Source: Chondrus crispus
Taxonomy: Eukaryota; Rhodophyta; Florideophyceae; Gigartinales; Gigartinaceae
Direction of reading: 5' to 3'
Length of the DNA: 64,000 nucleotides
NCBI RefSeq assembly: GCF_000350225.1
Contig: NW_005179014.1
Location: 48,881 to 112,880, forward strand
How positions within the stretch are numbered: the stretch's first letter is position 1; every line of letters begins with the position of its first letter. Position numbers and translations under genes: made by a program. Below are positions 43,301 through 52,603 of this stretch, piece after piece. The notes below the pieces were generated by a model that saw only the letters and a list, made by a program, of their open reading frames with translations, searched no databases and had not been told where the DNA came from.

Positions 43301-46300
43301 CAAGCCCCACACGATCGCCGTCGATACGTGTTCGGGGTACAACTTGGTGAGGAAGGCCGACCTTCCTCCGGACTGGACCCGCTACGTGATACGGGACGCG
43401 CCATTACCCCGACTGGCTGGCGCGAACAGTAACCCGCTCCGACTTACGGCCGTCGTCCATCTCGTTGTCAGGTTGCGGAACACGACGTTCCGCATGCCTT
43501 TCGTAGTGGCCGAACAGCTCGCTGTTCCCGTCCTACTTGGGACCGCGTTCATCGGTGCCCACGTACGCAGCATAGATATCGATGGCCAGAAGCTCGAACT
43601 TCGCCACGGTGGCTCCGTAGCCATCGTCGACGGGAAGGGGGAGCCGGCTACCCCTACTAGGCGACGCCGACGCCAGACGAGCCGGCCGGATGTACGCGAG
43701 GAGGCCCCGCAGGCGATCCGAATCGCCCGCTGGGTTACCATCCCCGCGATGTCACAAGACCGAGTGCGTGTGACAACCGCGGGGAGGGGCCTCGTGTTCT
43801 TGGAGCCCAAGCCCTCACTCCAACACCGACAGGGAGTGAGGTTGACGAATGGCGTCGCAGAGGTTCTGCCGAATCAGACCTTCGATGTCATCGTCGCGAA
43901 CTTCTCGCGACGGGAGAGGCGGCTTCCGAAACACACCGTCGTGGGATACGCGAAGCGCAACCCCCTCGCGATCCTCACACCCGAACGGAGGGTCGCCGAG
44001 GGGATCGCGCACGCGCTACACCTGACCGACTTGACCGATCAAGTCGGAAGGGTGGGAGTTGGCCGATCCAACTCCGACGACCAGACCACTGCGGGTGACG
44101 GAGGGGTTGACACGGACGAACGGTCACCTTTATACCACCCGACGGCTGGGGGTACTGTACCCCCACAGAATAAGGATCCCGAAAATCCACCGATGGATTG
44201 GGAAAAAGAGGTTGACTTGTCATACATCGAGGACGACAAGCTCCGTGGCTACGTACTCGAAATGCTCCGTAGGCACTCGAGTCTGTGGAGCGGTGCGCTC
44301 GGAACTATCCGAGCAACGGAGCACCGCATTCCCCTCGAACCAGGTACGAAGCCGATACGCTCGATGCCTTACCGTAAGGGGCCCGCGATGCGCGAAATGG
44401 TCGCGAAGGAGGTCAACAAGATGTTGAACGCAGGGGTTATCGAACCCGCGAGCACGGAGTGGGCTTCTCCGGTGGTGCTCGTACCGAAGAAAGACGGCTC
44501 TCTTCGGTTCTGCGTAGACTATCGGCGTCTCAACGCGAAGACTGCAGCGGATTCGTATCCGCTGCCGCGTATGGACGACTGCATCGACTCGTTAGGAGAT
44601 GCAGCCGTCTTTACGACGTTGGACTGCAATTCCGGTTATTGGCAGATCCCGGTCGCTCCGGAGGACCGGGATAAGACAACCTTTACGACGCACATGGGCA
44701 CGTTTCGCCACCTGCGAATGCCGTTCGGACTAAAAGGGGCACCGGCCACCTTCCAACGCGCCCTGGATATTATTCTCTCACGCGTTCGCTGGCAAATATG
44801 CCTCGTCTATCTCGATGACGTTATCGTGTTCTCGCGTACGCACGCGGAACATGCGAAGCATCTCAGCACTGTCTTGAGCTTGCTTGGGAGTGCCGGAATC
44901 TCCCTCAAGCTCAAGAAGTGTAGCTTCTTTCAGCCGAAGGTACACTACCTGGGGCACGTCATTTCCCCAGGTAAGTTAAGCGTGGCGGACACGGCGGCCG
45001 ATGCCTTCAAGACGTTCACGTTCCCGAGGACACTTACGCAAGTGCGCTCGTTCCTCGGGGCGTGCAACGTATACCGCCGATTCGTTAAGGGGTTCGCGAA
45101 GATAGCGCGTCCTCTGACCGACATGACGCGCAAGGATGCGGATCCTGACTTCTACAACCCCACGGAGGCCCAATTGAACGCGTTCGAGAACCTCAAGAGG
45201 TGTATGATCGCTCAGCCGATCCTCGCGCTACCGCGGTACGGCCGTCCGTACATGATCGACACGGACGCGAGTGCCTACCAGCTTGGCTGCACGCTGCTCC
45301 AGGAACACGGCCAGCCAAACGACTGGCGCCCCGTAGGCTATTGGTCCTACTCGCTGAACGACAGCGAGCGCAACTACAGCGCCACGGAACGCGAGTGCTT
45401 CGCCGTAGTGTGGGCCGTCCGCACACTACGGCCGTACGTAGAAGGAACGAAGTTCACCGTCCGAACGGATCACGACGCCTTGAGGTGGCTCATGTCCCTC
45501 ACAGAGAGTTCCGGAAGACTCACCCGGTGGCGGCTACGTCTGGCTGAATACGACTTCACCATTCAGTACCGCCCCGGGCGCGTGCATCAGGTGCCCGATG
45601 CCCTGTCACGCCTCGTGACGCCTCGTGTCGCCGATGACCCTCGCCCCATCGTCGAGGTGGATGACGACATTCCCACCTTCGACGGGGGTACGACCGTTCG
45701 AGACGTATCTAACGAGCTCGCGGACCACGTTTGTACCGCGAGCTGTGACCATCAGGCCGTCCATGTCTTCGTGACGACACGGAACCAAGCCGGGTCAAGG
45801 ACGAAGTCGCGCGTACGAATGCGCGACGAACCGCGAGGCGACGACGAATCCCCCGCTCTCCAAGGACCCACTTCGTTTTGGGAGGAGAACGACGAGTTCG
45901 ACGCCGCCGACATCGAGCGCGCCGAAGACCCCGAAGGCGGCGCGCCCGACTCTCCGGTCGCGCCACCGCAGGACGACCTCCCGGCCCCTCTTACGATAGA
46001 GGAGATAGCCGAGGAGCAACGCGTGGATGACTTCTGCCAAACCGTCTTGGCACGACAGTCAGAGTCCCGGGACTCCGCGTTCTTCGAGGACCACCAAGGG
46101 GTGCTCAAACGGAGACACCCCTTTGATCCTGATATCGTCCAGGTGGTGGTACCTCGGACGCTCCGCGCTAGGCTCCTCCGCCTGTGCCACAACCCGGCCA
46201 TCGCGGGACACCCGGGCCAGAATCGTATGTACTTCGCCCTTCGACGCGAGTACTACTGGCCCCATCTCGCTGCAGATGTCGCCGCCACGGTGCGAGGGTG

Positions 46301-47480
46301 TCCGACTTGCGCGATGAACCGGGTCAAGTTGCGGAAACACCTCAACCGTTTGAAGTTGTTCCCCGCCAAGCGGCCACTCGAGAGCCTCGCGATCGACATT
46401 TTGGGTCCGCTCCCGAAGACGAAGGCAGGGAAACGTTTCCTCCTAGTTATCACAGACCGTTTCACTAAGTTAACACAAGTTGTCTCGCTTCGAACAGTGA
46501 CCGCGTACACTGTCGCGACAGCATTCTGTGACGCGTGGGTCTTCAAATACGGCGTTCCGCGTTCGCTGTTGTCGGACAACGGTCCTCAATTTAACGCGAA
46601 GTTCTTCCACAGCGTGTGTCGCGTACTGGGGATAACTAACTTATATACGTCTGCGTATCATCCCCAGACGAATGGACAGGTTGAACGTTACAACCGGACT
46701 ATTGCGTCGATGCTTCGGAACTACGTCAACGAGCATCAGGATGATTGGGACGTGTACGTGGGACCGCTTACGTACGCGTACAATTCCCACGTACACCGAA
46801 CCACGCGTACGACACCCTTTGAGCTCGTGCTCAGCAGACCCCCGCCGGAGTTCTCCCTTCGAAGAGCCGACGAGGACGCGCCCCCTCCGGACAGGAGAAC
46901 TCAACGCGCAGAGTTTCTCAAGACTTTGGACGAGACGATCCAAAAAGCTTACGAAAGCTTGCATCGTACGCAAGCCCGCTACAAACGCGACTTCGATAAA
47001 CGCGTACGAAGAATTAACTCGCGACTCAAGCCGGGGGACTACGTGTACCTCAACCCCACCGATGGGGCGAAGACGTCGAACAAGCTCGCGTCACCTGCCG
47101 TTGGACCATACCGCGTACTGGCCAACGACAAACGAACCATCACGATCGACCGTGATGGGGTGACGGAGCGCGTCTCGGCGGACCGCGGCGTGTACGCGCC
47201 CCCTCCGACGGACGAGCCACGAGCAAGTGCAACAACCCCCGGTGACCTTGCCGACAAGGTCACCGAGGGCACGCAGTACGCGGTCGAGCGTCTGCTCAAG
47301 CATCGCGTATTAGGGGACGGAACTACGGAGTTCCTCATCAAGTGGGCTGACTACGACGAGCCCACTTGGACTGCACGAACACATGTTCCCGAGGAGCTAG
47401 TGTCGCGATACGCGAAACGACTGAGAACGCGTACAGGCAGGGAACTCACCGCCGAAGTGAACGCGGTCGTTCACTGTTGA
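40341..47480 (+). CDS. Gypsy-A2 gag-pol polyprotein, 2379 codons
   Basis: A single frame starts at MFERIAEYIEEVR. Gag contains a capsid-like region (about residues 250-480) and a CCHC knuckle starting at C602 (CWLCRTYGHAMYAC). An Arg/Gly-rich linker follows. The protease motif is at D995 (VDTCSGYNLVR). Reverse transcriptase has YLDD at 1490-1493, and RNase H starts with DTD at 1640-1642. Integrase has its HHCC finger from H1950 and catalytic D2019, D2079 and E2115; the last two are 35 residues apart, the classic DD35E. The chromodomain runs from about 2313 to 2360. Gag and pol in one frame mean processing rather than frameshifting would separate them, as in several chromoviruses. The pol half is nearly identical to Gypsy-A1, while the gag N-terminus is clearly diverged. 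The stop codon lies inside the inner purine tract. Confidence 0.95.
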   Translation: MFERIAEYIEEVRTSLRIDVSDHVYTRCMAELRSLREGRFDRVTQSLENLRALIDELHSRIVLVEDSRLVSPGPSGQGRPEGPTPTRRPEDRSSPSAEQLGAFAHLSAELNATRRRARDMERTMAARLPGAPTRGPGGTVPPSTVAPDRWGPAGADTSRTAEGNRLPTGANYASETQALPPIPGSRRQMERVSYRDDPDRGGAARGSGVPTYSVDPRWGGYPPANCAEHPGPVDVRTLPVTPFGTLGPAEPGLEPVHTMIQEFSAVTDYRMYRLDNTSRLVTSGDAGRIAKYVQRCRGIRPTMRSFDGSEPIQLLPFLKDVRITFNSQHLTEGVAVRVLAHFLERDAERLYTSYTMRGLRTGQLHDDVSWPGLVNQFLKRYLTDDVLGEAYDAVATARQQSHETESTFADRLETAAFRCTAVFSEQSLAHYFVRGLALATRAAVSETVQRLPSRQKTDLPTIRRIATAEGTTYRARRGLPLPDTKPAGRAGRTTKSAATSSPATTLHIGEDEWQADPVLITQGGGPVGGRPPSPMSTGTTSSYATAFAATPRVARGTDPRVAELDISSRDAGAEAPRVPLLTDEEARHAATFASTDGSAYVCWLCRTYGHAMYACPFLSPEQRMFTAYRNYRYQMETRPGARNLLRQSVGEGRPPRQGFPNRSGGGTRFAPRGGGYRRNELDRRDRPDYRPSDTRYPRQGGRGDRDRSRLPQQVQNAIMYLQDWVEDPYPLPTEGREGDPTRLVPHILRRPDVTGQGQEVPEYFADVARPRWGNRPDPHGQGPEEDLATDGQEGSSDSTGSSKKRVKTVTYTRSREPSYPYELDRTPRAGQGHGGYCPIIHPPCAGASTGTPAAPMQENGSVEASVSPTLEESTAGTPSTPVMLSEHEGSNEDRKEPVDLLASVSQGPPTNGPPRMDQSTREGVTEPRTPQETRRRKRKRGQHRKRKPRRNDLTDKVAPKIVDGLVCLMTSKIYNVLGSVATGGNAFKPHTIAVDTCSGYNLVRKADLPPDWTRYVIRDAPLPRLAGANSNPLRLTAVVHLVVRLRNTTFRMPFVVAEQLAVPVLLGTAFIGAHVRSIDIDGQKLELRHGGSVAIVDGKGEPATPTRRRRRQTSRPDVREEAPQAIRIARWVTIPAMSQDRVRVTTAGRGLVFLEPKPSLQHRQGVRLTNGVAEVLPNQTFDVIVANFSRRERRLPKHTVVGYAKRNPLAILTPERRVAEGIAHALHLTDLTDQVGRVGVGRSNSDDQTTAGDGGVDTDERSPLYHPTAGGTVPPQNKDPENPPMDWEKEVDLSYIEDDKLRGYVLEMLRRHSSLWSGALGTIRATEHRIPLEPGTKPIRSMPYRKGPAMREMVAKEVNKMLNAGVIEPASTEWASPVVLVPKKDGSLRFCVDYRRLNAKTAADSYPLPRMDDCIDSLGDAAVFTTLDCNSGYWQIPVAPEDRDKTTFTTHMGTFRHLRMPFGLKGAPATFQRALDIILSRVRWQICLVYLDDVIVFSRTHAEHAKHLSTVLSLLGSAGISLKLKKCSFFQPKVHYLGHVISPGKLSVADTAADAFKTFTFPRTLTQVRSFLGACNVYRRFVKGFAKIARPLTDMTRKDADPDFYNPTEAQLNAFENLKRCMIAQPILALPRYGRPYMIDTDASAYQLGCTLLQEHGQPNDWRPVGYWSYSLNDSERNYSATERECFAVVWAVRTLRPYVEGTKFTVRTDHDALRWLMSLTESSGRLTRWRLRLAEYDFTIQYRPGRVHQVPDALSRLVTPRVADDPRPIVEVDDDIPTFDGGTTVRDVSNELADHVCTASCDHQAVHVFVTTRNQAGSRTKSRVRMRDEPRGDDESPALQGPTSFWEENDEFDAADIERAEDPEGGAPDSPVAPPQDDLPAPLTIEEIAEEQRVDDFCQTVLARQSESRDSAFFEDHQGVLKRRHPFDPDIVQVVVPRTLRARLLRLCHNPAIAGHPGQNRMYFALRREYYWPHLAADVAATVRGCPTCAMNRVKLRKHLNRLKLFPAKRPLESLAIDILGPLPKTKAGKRFLLVITDRFTKLTQVVSLRTVTAYTVATAFCDAWVFKYGVPRSLLSDNGPQFNAKFFHSVCRVLGITNLYTSAYHPQTNGQVERYNRTIASMLRNYVNEHQDDWDVYVGPLTYAYNSHVHRTTRTTPFELVLSRPPPEFSLRRADEDAPPPDRRTQRAEFLKTLDETIQKAYESLHRTQARYKRDFDKRVRRINSRLKPGDYVYLNPTDGAKTSNKLASPAVGPYRVLANDKRTITIDRDGVTERVSADRGVYAPPPTDEPRASATTPGDLADKVTEGTQYAVERLLKHRVLGDGTTEFLIKWADYDEPTWTARTHVPEELVSRYAKRLRTRTGRELTAEVNAVVHC

Positions 47481-47490
47481 GGAGGGGGCC
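47457..47490 (+). repeat. Inner polypurine tract plus palindrome, Gypsy-A2
   Basis: GTGAACGCGGTCGTTCAC followed by TTGAGGAGGGGGCC overlaps the pol stop codon. It is repeated with two mismatches at 51901-51934 beside the 3' LTR. The pair encloses spacer plus antisense ORF, exactly as in Gypsy-A1. Confidence 0.72.
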
Positions 47491-49339
47491 CCCAACCGCT
47501 TCGTCACCGCGTAATTAACACGTCGCGGTTAGGAACAGATGACGCGTACGAACGGACAAACGTACCCAACCGGGGCGGCCAACGAAAGCGCGAGAAGCCA
47601 AAACGTATTGACCGTCAAGCTCATCGAACACGACCGACGTCGTCAACAAAGCGCGAAAAGCGAAGACAGTACGGACTGTACAACGAAAATGGCAAGCCCT
47701 GGAACATCAAGTACAGGAGGGGAGCATACGATCTCCCAAGATACGCGAGAGCGTCACGATAACACTCGCCGATCGAGTGCTCGAATCGGAAAACAAGAGC
47801 GACGCCAATACGTATGGACAGTCCAAGCTCACTGCGCGACACACAAATACCAAGCGGCTCGAACCGCTGGTAACGAAGCGTGTCGCGTAGTTGCCAACGA
47901 GAAGTAGGAGGGCGACGTAACCCTCCTAGCCAAGAAATGACGCGAACGGTGGCGACGAGCTCCACTCGTAGGGAGACTCACGATCCCGCGACCGCGCACG
48001 ACCGAAGAGGTACCGATGGGAAAAGGGGGGGCCTCCAAAAAACTAAAAAGCCGCGCGCGCCGCCCGAACCCCAGGTCCACCCATTACCACGTACCCAAAA
48101 TAATTTGGGGAACGGACCATGGTCCGTTTATTTTTGCAAAAATAGGTGAAAAATGCGGTCCGAATGACACTGTATGCCAAGCCGCCGCCGCCTCCGGAAA
48201 TAATCAAAAAAAGGGAGGGCGTACAGTAGGGTGAGGCGCACGTGCGCGCGTGCGCACGTGCGCATACGACCGACAGGAAAAGTGTCGTCAGGGGCGACAC
48301 GCAATTTCACAGCGGAGATCAGCGTGCGGAACGCACCGCCCTTCGGTGGGGTAAGAACCACACCGCACGGAGGAGGGATAGGGGCGGGGTCCCCGACCTT
48401 TCCCCCATGCCTACATGCCGGTGCGGTCGCGTTCGGGCCGCCCGGGGCGGGCTACGACGCAGATTCAACGGCTCGCCGCACCACCGCCGCACGCATCTAC
48501 AGTCACGCGGCTCGTCCTACGTCAGGCGAGCCGAAGCAAACTACTGTGGCCGGCGACCAGCCACCCGAGGCACTGGCCTTTTCGCGCTCTGATACGCTAG
48601 TGCCCTCGAGCGCGCGACACGGGGCGAAATAAGGGGAAGGCTCCTCGAATCCCTCTCGACGGGGAAGGGATGACCCGCAGTCGTGTCCGCGGAGAGCGCA
48701 GTACGAGAGGAAGAACTCAGGCGTCGATGCGACCCCCCCTTACCACCCCCTCGGATGGGGTGTACGAAAGGACACGACACGAGGAAGGAAGGGTCGCCGC
48801 GCTAGCGACACGAGCTGGACGACGGGGTAAGGCTTCGCAACACGCACCGGCCACCGCGATCCCCCCACGCGCGGGGGGTATCAAGGTCGTACGAGACCCG
48901 CGAAAAAAGAGGGGGACAGGTAAGATGTCCTCGAGGGACGATCAACCGCCGCTATCAAGACCAACGCGAAGCGGACGGAACCTCGAAGCTCGATATCCGC
49001 GGTCGACGCGGATACGAGGCTCCGCGTGTCCCTCCCGATGGGGAAGGGACAAACCCCGATCGCGACCACGGGTTCTGCGTCACGCGAGGGAGGGCCGACG
49101 GCCATGCCACGAGGAAGAGACGGCACCGCGCGGGTGGGGCGAGACGGGCCGCCACAAGAACGCCGCGTCTCGCCGTGCCGAGATAGGAAGGTTCGAAGGA
49201 CGCGGGGCCTCCCGTGCCGACGTCAACGCGGAGAAGGAGTCCACGAAAGGTGCGAAGAAAGGGGGTGTACTAATTTTACGCGAACGCGGGGATCGAATCG
49301 TCAATTCCGAGGTCTACAGGACGTGCGGGGACGTCACGC
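47491..49339. other. Gypsy-A2 spacer between pol and aORF
   Basis: About 1.85 kb is without a recognisable gene. Its first 500 bp align with the spacer of Gypsy-A1. Alternating CACGTGCG/GTGCGCAC sequence lies near 48239-48264. Open frames here are not conserved as proteins between the two copies. Confidence 0.6.
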
Positions 49340-51943
49340 CTATTGGCTCGGGCCATCAGCCGCCCCCGCCGGATCGGAGACGCGGGAGGGCTGAGGACAG
49401 TAGCTCGGGTGCTGGGGCACCTCTGTCCTTAGCTCCTCCAACGAGGGCATGGTGACCTCACTGTGCCGTGGCCAAGCGCGGGCCGACGCGCCATGAGGGC
49501 CACCCTCCCCGGCGTGAACGTAATTGTATGCTTGTCCGGCGTAAGGGTCCGGCATTATGGGACGCGACGCGGACGCGCCAGAGTGGCGGGCAAGCGCGAC
49601 TCCTCGCTGTGCGGCGGCACGGAGTTCGTCTCGCTCGCGGCGGTATCGGTCACGATCCGCCGTCGCCCGGTCGAAGGCCTCGGACTGTCCAAGGGACGAT
49701 TTACGGAAATCGTCCAAGGCCTCCCGAACGCGGTGAAGGTCCGCGGCATGGGCTTCACGCTCTGCATCGATACGATTCGCTTCGGCGCTGCGCGTAAGGT
49801 ACCAGCTCGCGAGGGTGCTTAGCAGCCCACCGACCTTCCAAACGCGATGGGACGCTGTACCGAGGGCGCGAGTCAATTCGGGAATCGCCGAGATATCCCC
49901 CGGCGACAATATGAGCTGCGGCGTCGCGGAAGAGGGCAAAGGTCCTTGCCGTGCCAAGTTCAAAGGAGGTACGGGCGGAACCTCCGACGCGAATTGACGA
50001 AATACCCCGGACGTATTGGGTGACTGTAAGTGGATCAAGCGCGACGGCACGAAAGCCGAGGTGTCGGGGTCCACCTCTCGGTACCGCTTCCGCTGAGCCT
50101 CGCGACGGGCGGAGCCCACACCGGCCACTCTCCCCGCGACGGTCGGCGAGGACTGGGGAGAGGCCGGCTTCGCTACGAAGGAGTCGGACCGCGCGTCGTA
50201 CAGTAGAAAGGAACTTTGCTCGCCCGTGGTGTAATCGGTCCACGGGCGCCGCGTACGCTCCGGCACCTGGCACGCGCGATGCATGAGTGAAAGTACGGAC
50301 GCGAAGCTCCACGTCGCGTGCTTGGAGTGCGTCTCTAAAGGATGTAGGGGCACGTCGGGGAGGTTGACGGCGACCCTCCCAAGAAACGCGAGGAACCCGA
50401 TGGGTTGGACAAACACGCGACGATTGACATGGACCTCGGTCATAAACGCGCTCCCTAGGGCCCATGCCCACTCACACTCGACGTTGTGCATTAATTCAGC
50501 GTAGGCCGGGTGCCGTGGGTCGGAGCACGCAAACCCGAAATGCTTTAAGGCATAGGGAAGGTGCGGGTGGACCCCGAAGGATGGAAGGGACCCCCGCAGC
50601 GTCTCCGGCAGATCGGGGAAATCCCTTGCAGTGATGCCGTGCTCAAAGGACGCCGATCTAAAAACGCGACCGTCCTCTTCCTCGCGATGGCGGTATGTCG
50701 CCCAATCGTGGGGCGACACCGCAATGGCGTGGAGCCGCATAAGTGAGCTAGCGGACTTTTGCAAGGCCACGCGGGTCTTTGAATACGCGTACGGTCGAGG
50801 GCTAACGAATAGCTCCTTCACTTCCGAGAACACGAAACGCCGCGGGCCGTCAGGGAGACGACCGAACAAGTGTTCAGCCATACGGTCTACATACGAAACT
50901 TCACCGAGGCTGTACGCGAAGGACCTGTCCCCGGGGATCGCGTCGGGGAGTTGATACGGAACTCCCCCGCCTTCACTCGTCAACTTCTCGAGGACGAGGC
51001 CGGCCTCGTCCACACGACCCGCCTCGTAGATGCGTCGGACACGCATGAGGTCGGGACGCAAGGAGTCGCGGGACAGTAGTTCGGCAAGCGTGATCCCCGA
51101 TCGGGCGTGCCGACGCCACGGGAACCGCAGTCGCTCAACCGGTAACGACATCGAGCGCTCCAGAGGAGCACCAAACCACTGCGTGGTGTCGTCGGCCAAC
51201 TCCGCGCTGGCGTCGAGCATGCTCCGACACTTCTGGGGCAGGGCGCCGGGCTGTCGGCAGCTCCCCCACGCCCCATAAGACCCACTGCGCGGCTTGTAAG
51301 CCGCGTTAGCGCGCTCTGCATCGGGTGACCCCACGGAAGCGGACCCGTCGGGGACCGCTCGGGCGTCTTCTCCTTCCTTCTGTACCGCGCCCATCGAAGA
51401 GGCCGGACGGAATTCAACCGATGAGGCGGACTCGGAAGGTCCGCGCGACTTTTGGAAAGGCGGCAACGCGGGCGCCGCGGAAGGAAAGAACCCCTCTACG
51501 CGAAGGGGAAGCGTAACAGAGACCCCGGTAGAGACCGGGACGGGTACTGTACACGGGGGCCCGGACGCCTCAGGGAGCGGCGGAAGTGCGAGGGGTGCCA
51601 CGGAGGAACCCCCACATGAAGGGGACAGCGGGGAGTCGACAGCGGGATGACCCGCGGGAGGAGGAGACATGAGGAACACGTGGAAGCCCGCGTACGGGCG
51701 AGGAAGGTGAACGACGTCCGCGCCGATGTGCGGGAAGAAGCGGATGTAGGCGAAGGAAAGGGGTGCGCGGATGAGGACCGAGACGCAGACAGGGGAGAGG
51801 CGATCGGGGATCAACGCGGGGGAATACGCCGTATAGCGGGGGAACAGGACCAAGGCTCGGGAAGCGACCGGGTCGGACATGGTTCTCTCACTCCTCAAGG
51901 GTGAACGCGGACGTTCACTCTTGAGGAGGGGGCCGTGTGGCAT
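49340..51943 (-). CDS. Antisense accessory ORF (aORF) of Gypsy-A2, 867 codons, unknown function
   Basis: This is the intact counterpart of the Gypsy-A1 aORF, convergent with gag-pol. The first ATG (51943) is inside the LTR, and the conserved alternative is at 51880 (MSDPVASRALVL). The N-terminus is Pro/Ser-rich and variable. The core shares GITLAELLSRD, RVRRIYEAGRVDEAGLVL, SPRPYAYSK, RVALQKSASSLMRL, AVSPHDWATYRH, RVFRSASFE, NRRVFVQP and VPLHPLE. The C-terminus carries a heptad-like region (about residues 700-780) rich in Glu, Arg and Ala. In a 60-residue sample of the core about 51 positions match the other copy, and most of the changes avoid the motifs. No catalytic signature was found. A structural or regulatory partner of Gag is a possible role but unproven. 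Confidence 0.78.
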   Translation of the reverse strand: MPHGPLLKSERPRSPLRSERTMSDPVASRALVLFPRYTAYSPALIPDRLSPVCVSVLIRAPLSFAYIRFFPHIGADVVHLPRPYAGFHVFLMSPPPAGHPAVDSPLSPSCGGSSVAPLALPPLPEASGPPCTVPVPVSTGVSVTLPLRVEGFFPSAAPALPPFQKSRGPSESASSVEFRPASSMGAVQKEGEDARAVPDGSASVGSPDAERANAAYKPRSGSYGAWGSCRQPGALPQKCRSMLDASAELADDTTQWFGAPLERSMSLPVERLRFPWRRHARSGITLAELLSRDSLRPDLMRVRRIYEAGRVDEAGLVLEKLTSEGGGVPYQLPDAIPGDRSFAYSLGEVSYVDRMAEHLFGRLPDGPRRFVFSEVKELFVSPRPYAYSKTRVALQKSASSLMRLHAIAVSPHDWATYRHREEEDGRVFRSASFEHGITARDFPDLPETLRGSLPSFGVHPHLPYALKHFGFACSDPRHPAYAELMHNVECEWAWALGSAFMTEVHVNRRVFVQPIGFLAFLGRVAVNLPDVPLHPLETHSKHATWSFASVLSLMHRACQVPERTRRPWTDYTTGEQSSFLLYDARSDSFVAKPASPQSSPTVAGRVAGVGSARREAQRKRYREVDPDTSAFVPSRLIHLQSPNTSGVFRQFASEVPPVPPLNLARQGPLPSSATPQLILSPGDISAIPELTRALGTASHRVWKVGGLLSTLASWYLTRSAEANRIDAEREAHAADLHRVREALDDFRKSSLGQSEAFDRATADRDRYRRERDELRAAAQRGVALARHSGASASRPIMPDPYAGQAYNYVHAGEGGPHGASARAWPRHSEVTMPSLEELRTEVPQHPSYCPQPSRVSDPAGAADGPSQ
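51901..51934 (+). repeat. Outer polypurine tract plus palindrome, Gypsy-A2
   Basis: GTGAACGCGGACGTTCAC plus TTGAGGAGGGGGCC ends one base before the 3' LTR at 51936. This is the normal place for plus-strand priming. It is a near-identical duplicate of 47457-47490. Confidence 0.75.
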
Positions 51944-52598
51944 AACGGCGGTTCGCGATTAGATTTAGATCAGATCAATACGAACCACACGCGCGCACAC
52001 GTGTACCCCCACGTGTACGGAGGACGCGGGACCACACGCGTACACGTGTAGGAGGCGCGTACCACCGCGCGCACAGTACGCGTCCCACACGTGTGCTGTC
52101 AGCCCCGACGGCTGACAGCATTACAGCGCGGGACGACCCGCGCTACAGTAAGTTACTACAGCATACCGGTACTGTAGTATTATGATAGACGCATTGTATA
52201 CATTAAATACGAGCGCGACCGGCGGCGGGGTAGGTGGACAAGCACGGACTTGTCCACGACCTACCGCCTAGGTCCGTCTTCCAGCTTAACTAACGAGCGC
52301 GATCCGCCTTCGCGCGCGTTAACCGGGACAAAGCGGGTAGGGGACAGCTGCGTACGCGAACGAGCCTAGATCCGCCTCCGCCCGTCAGCGCTGGTACGTT
52401 ACCCAGCGCTGCTCCGGGGCGTCGAGGCGTAGATCGGCCCGCGCGTACGCTCGTCCCCGACCGTCCCGCTCTACCACGCTACCAGGGCCCGCTTCCCTGT
52501 CTCGTTAGCTGTGTGTTCTCCCCGTCTTCTCGCCCCTCGTACGGGTCTACGTCGAGCAGAGTATACACCCCTCTCCGTTGGGGGGGTGTTATACTACA
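51936..52598 (+). repeat. Gypsy-A2 3' LTR
   Basis: This 663-bp repeat matches 39448-40108 apart from two extra G residues in G runs. It is followed by GGAGG (52599-52603). On the minus strand its last bases provide ATG for the antisense ORF, and the LTR lies just upstream of it, where a promoter would be needed. Confidence 0.93.
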
Positions 52599-52603
52599 GG
52601 AGG

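Larger units (their letters stand above)
39448..52598 (+). mobile_element. Gypsy-A2: 13.15-kb chromovirus, looks whole, very young
   Basis: LTRs of 661 and 663 bp are identical by eye except for two one-base length differences in G runs. The target duplication GGAGG is perfect (39443-39447 and 52599-52603). Gag-pol is one frame of 2379 codons (40341-47480) on the plus strand, and the 867-codon antisense ORF (49340-51943) is also open. It is therefore the best-preserved member of the family and probably one of the latest insertions in the window. It interrupts Gypsy-B between RNase H and integrase, and is inverted relative to Gypsy-A1. Confidence 0.94.
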
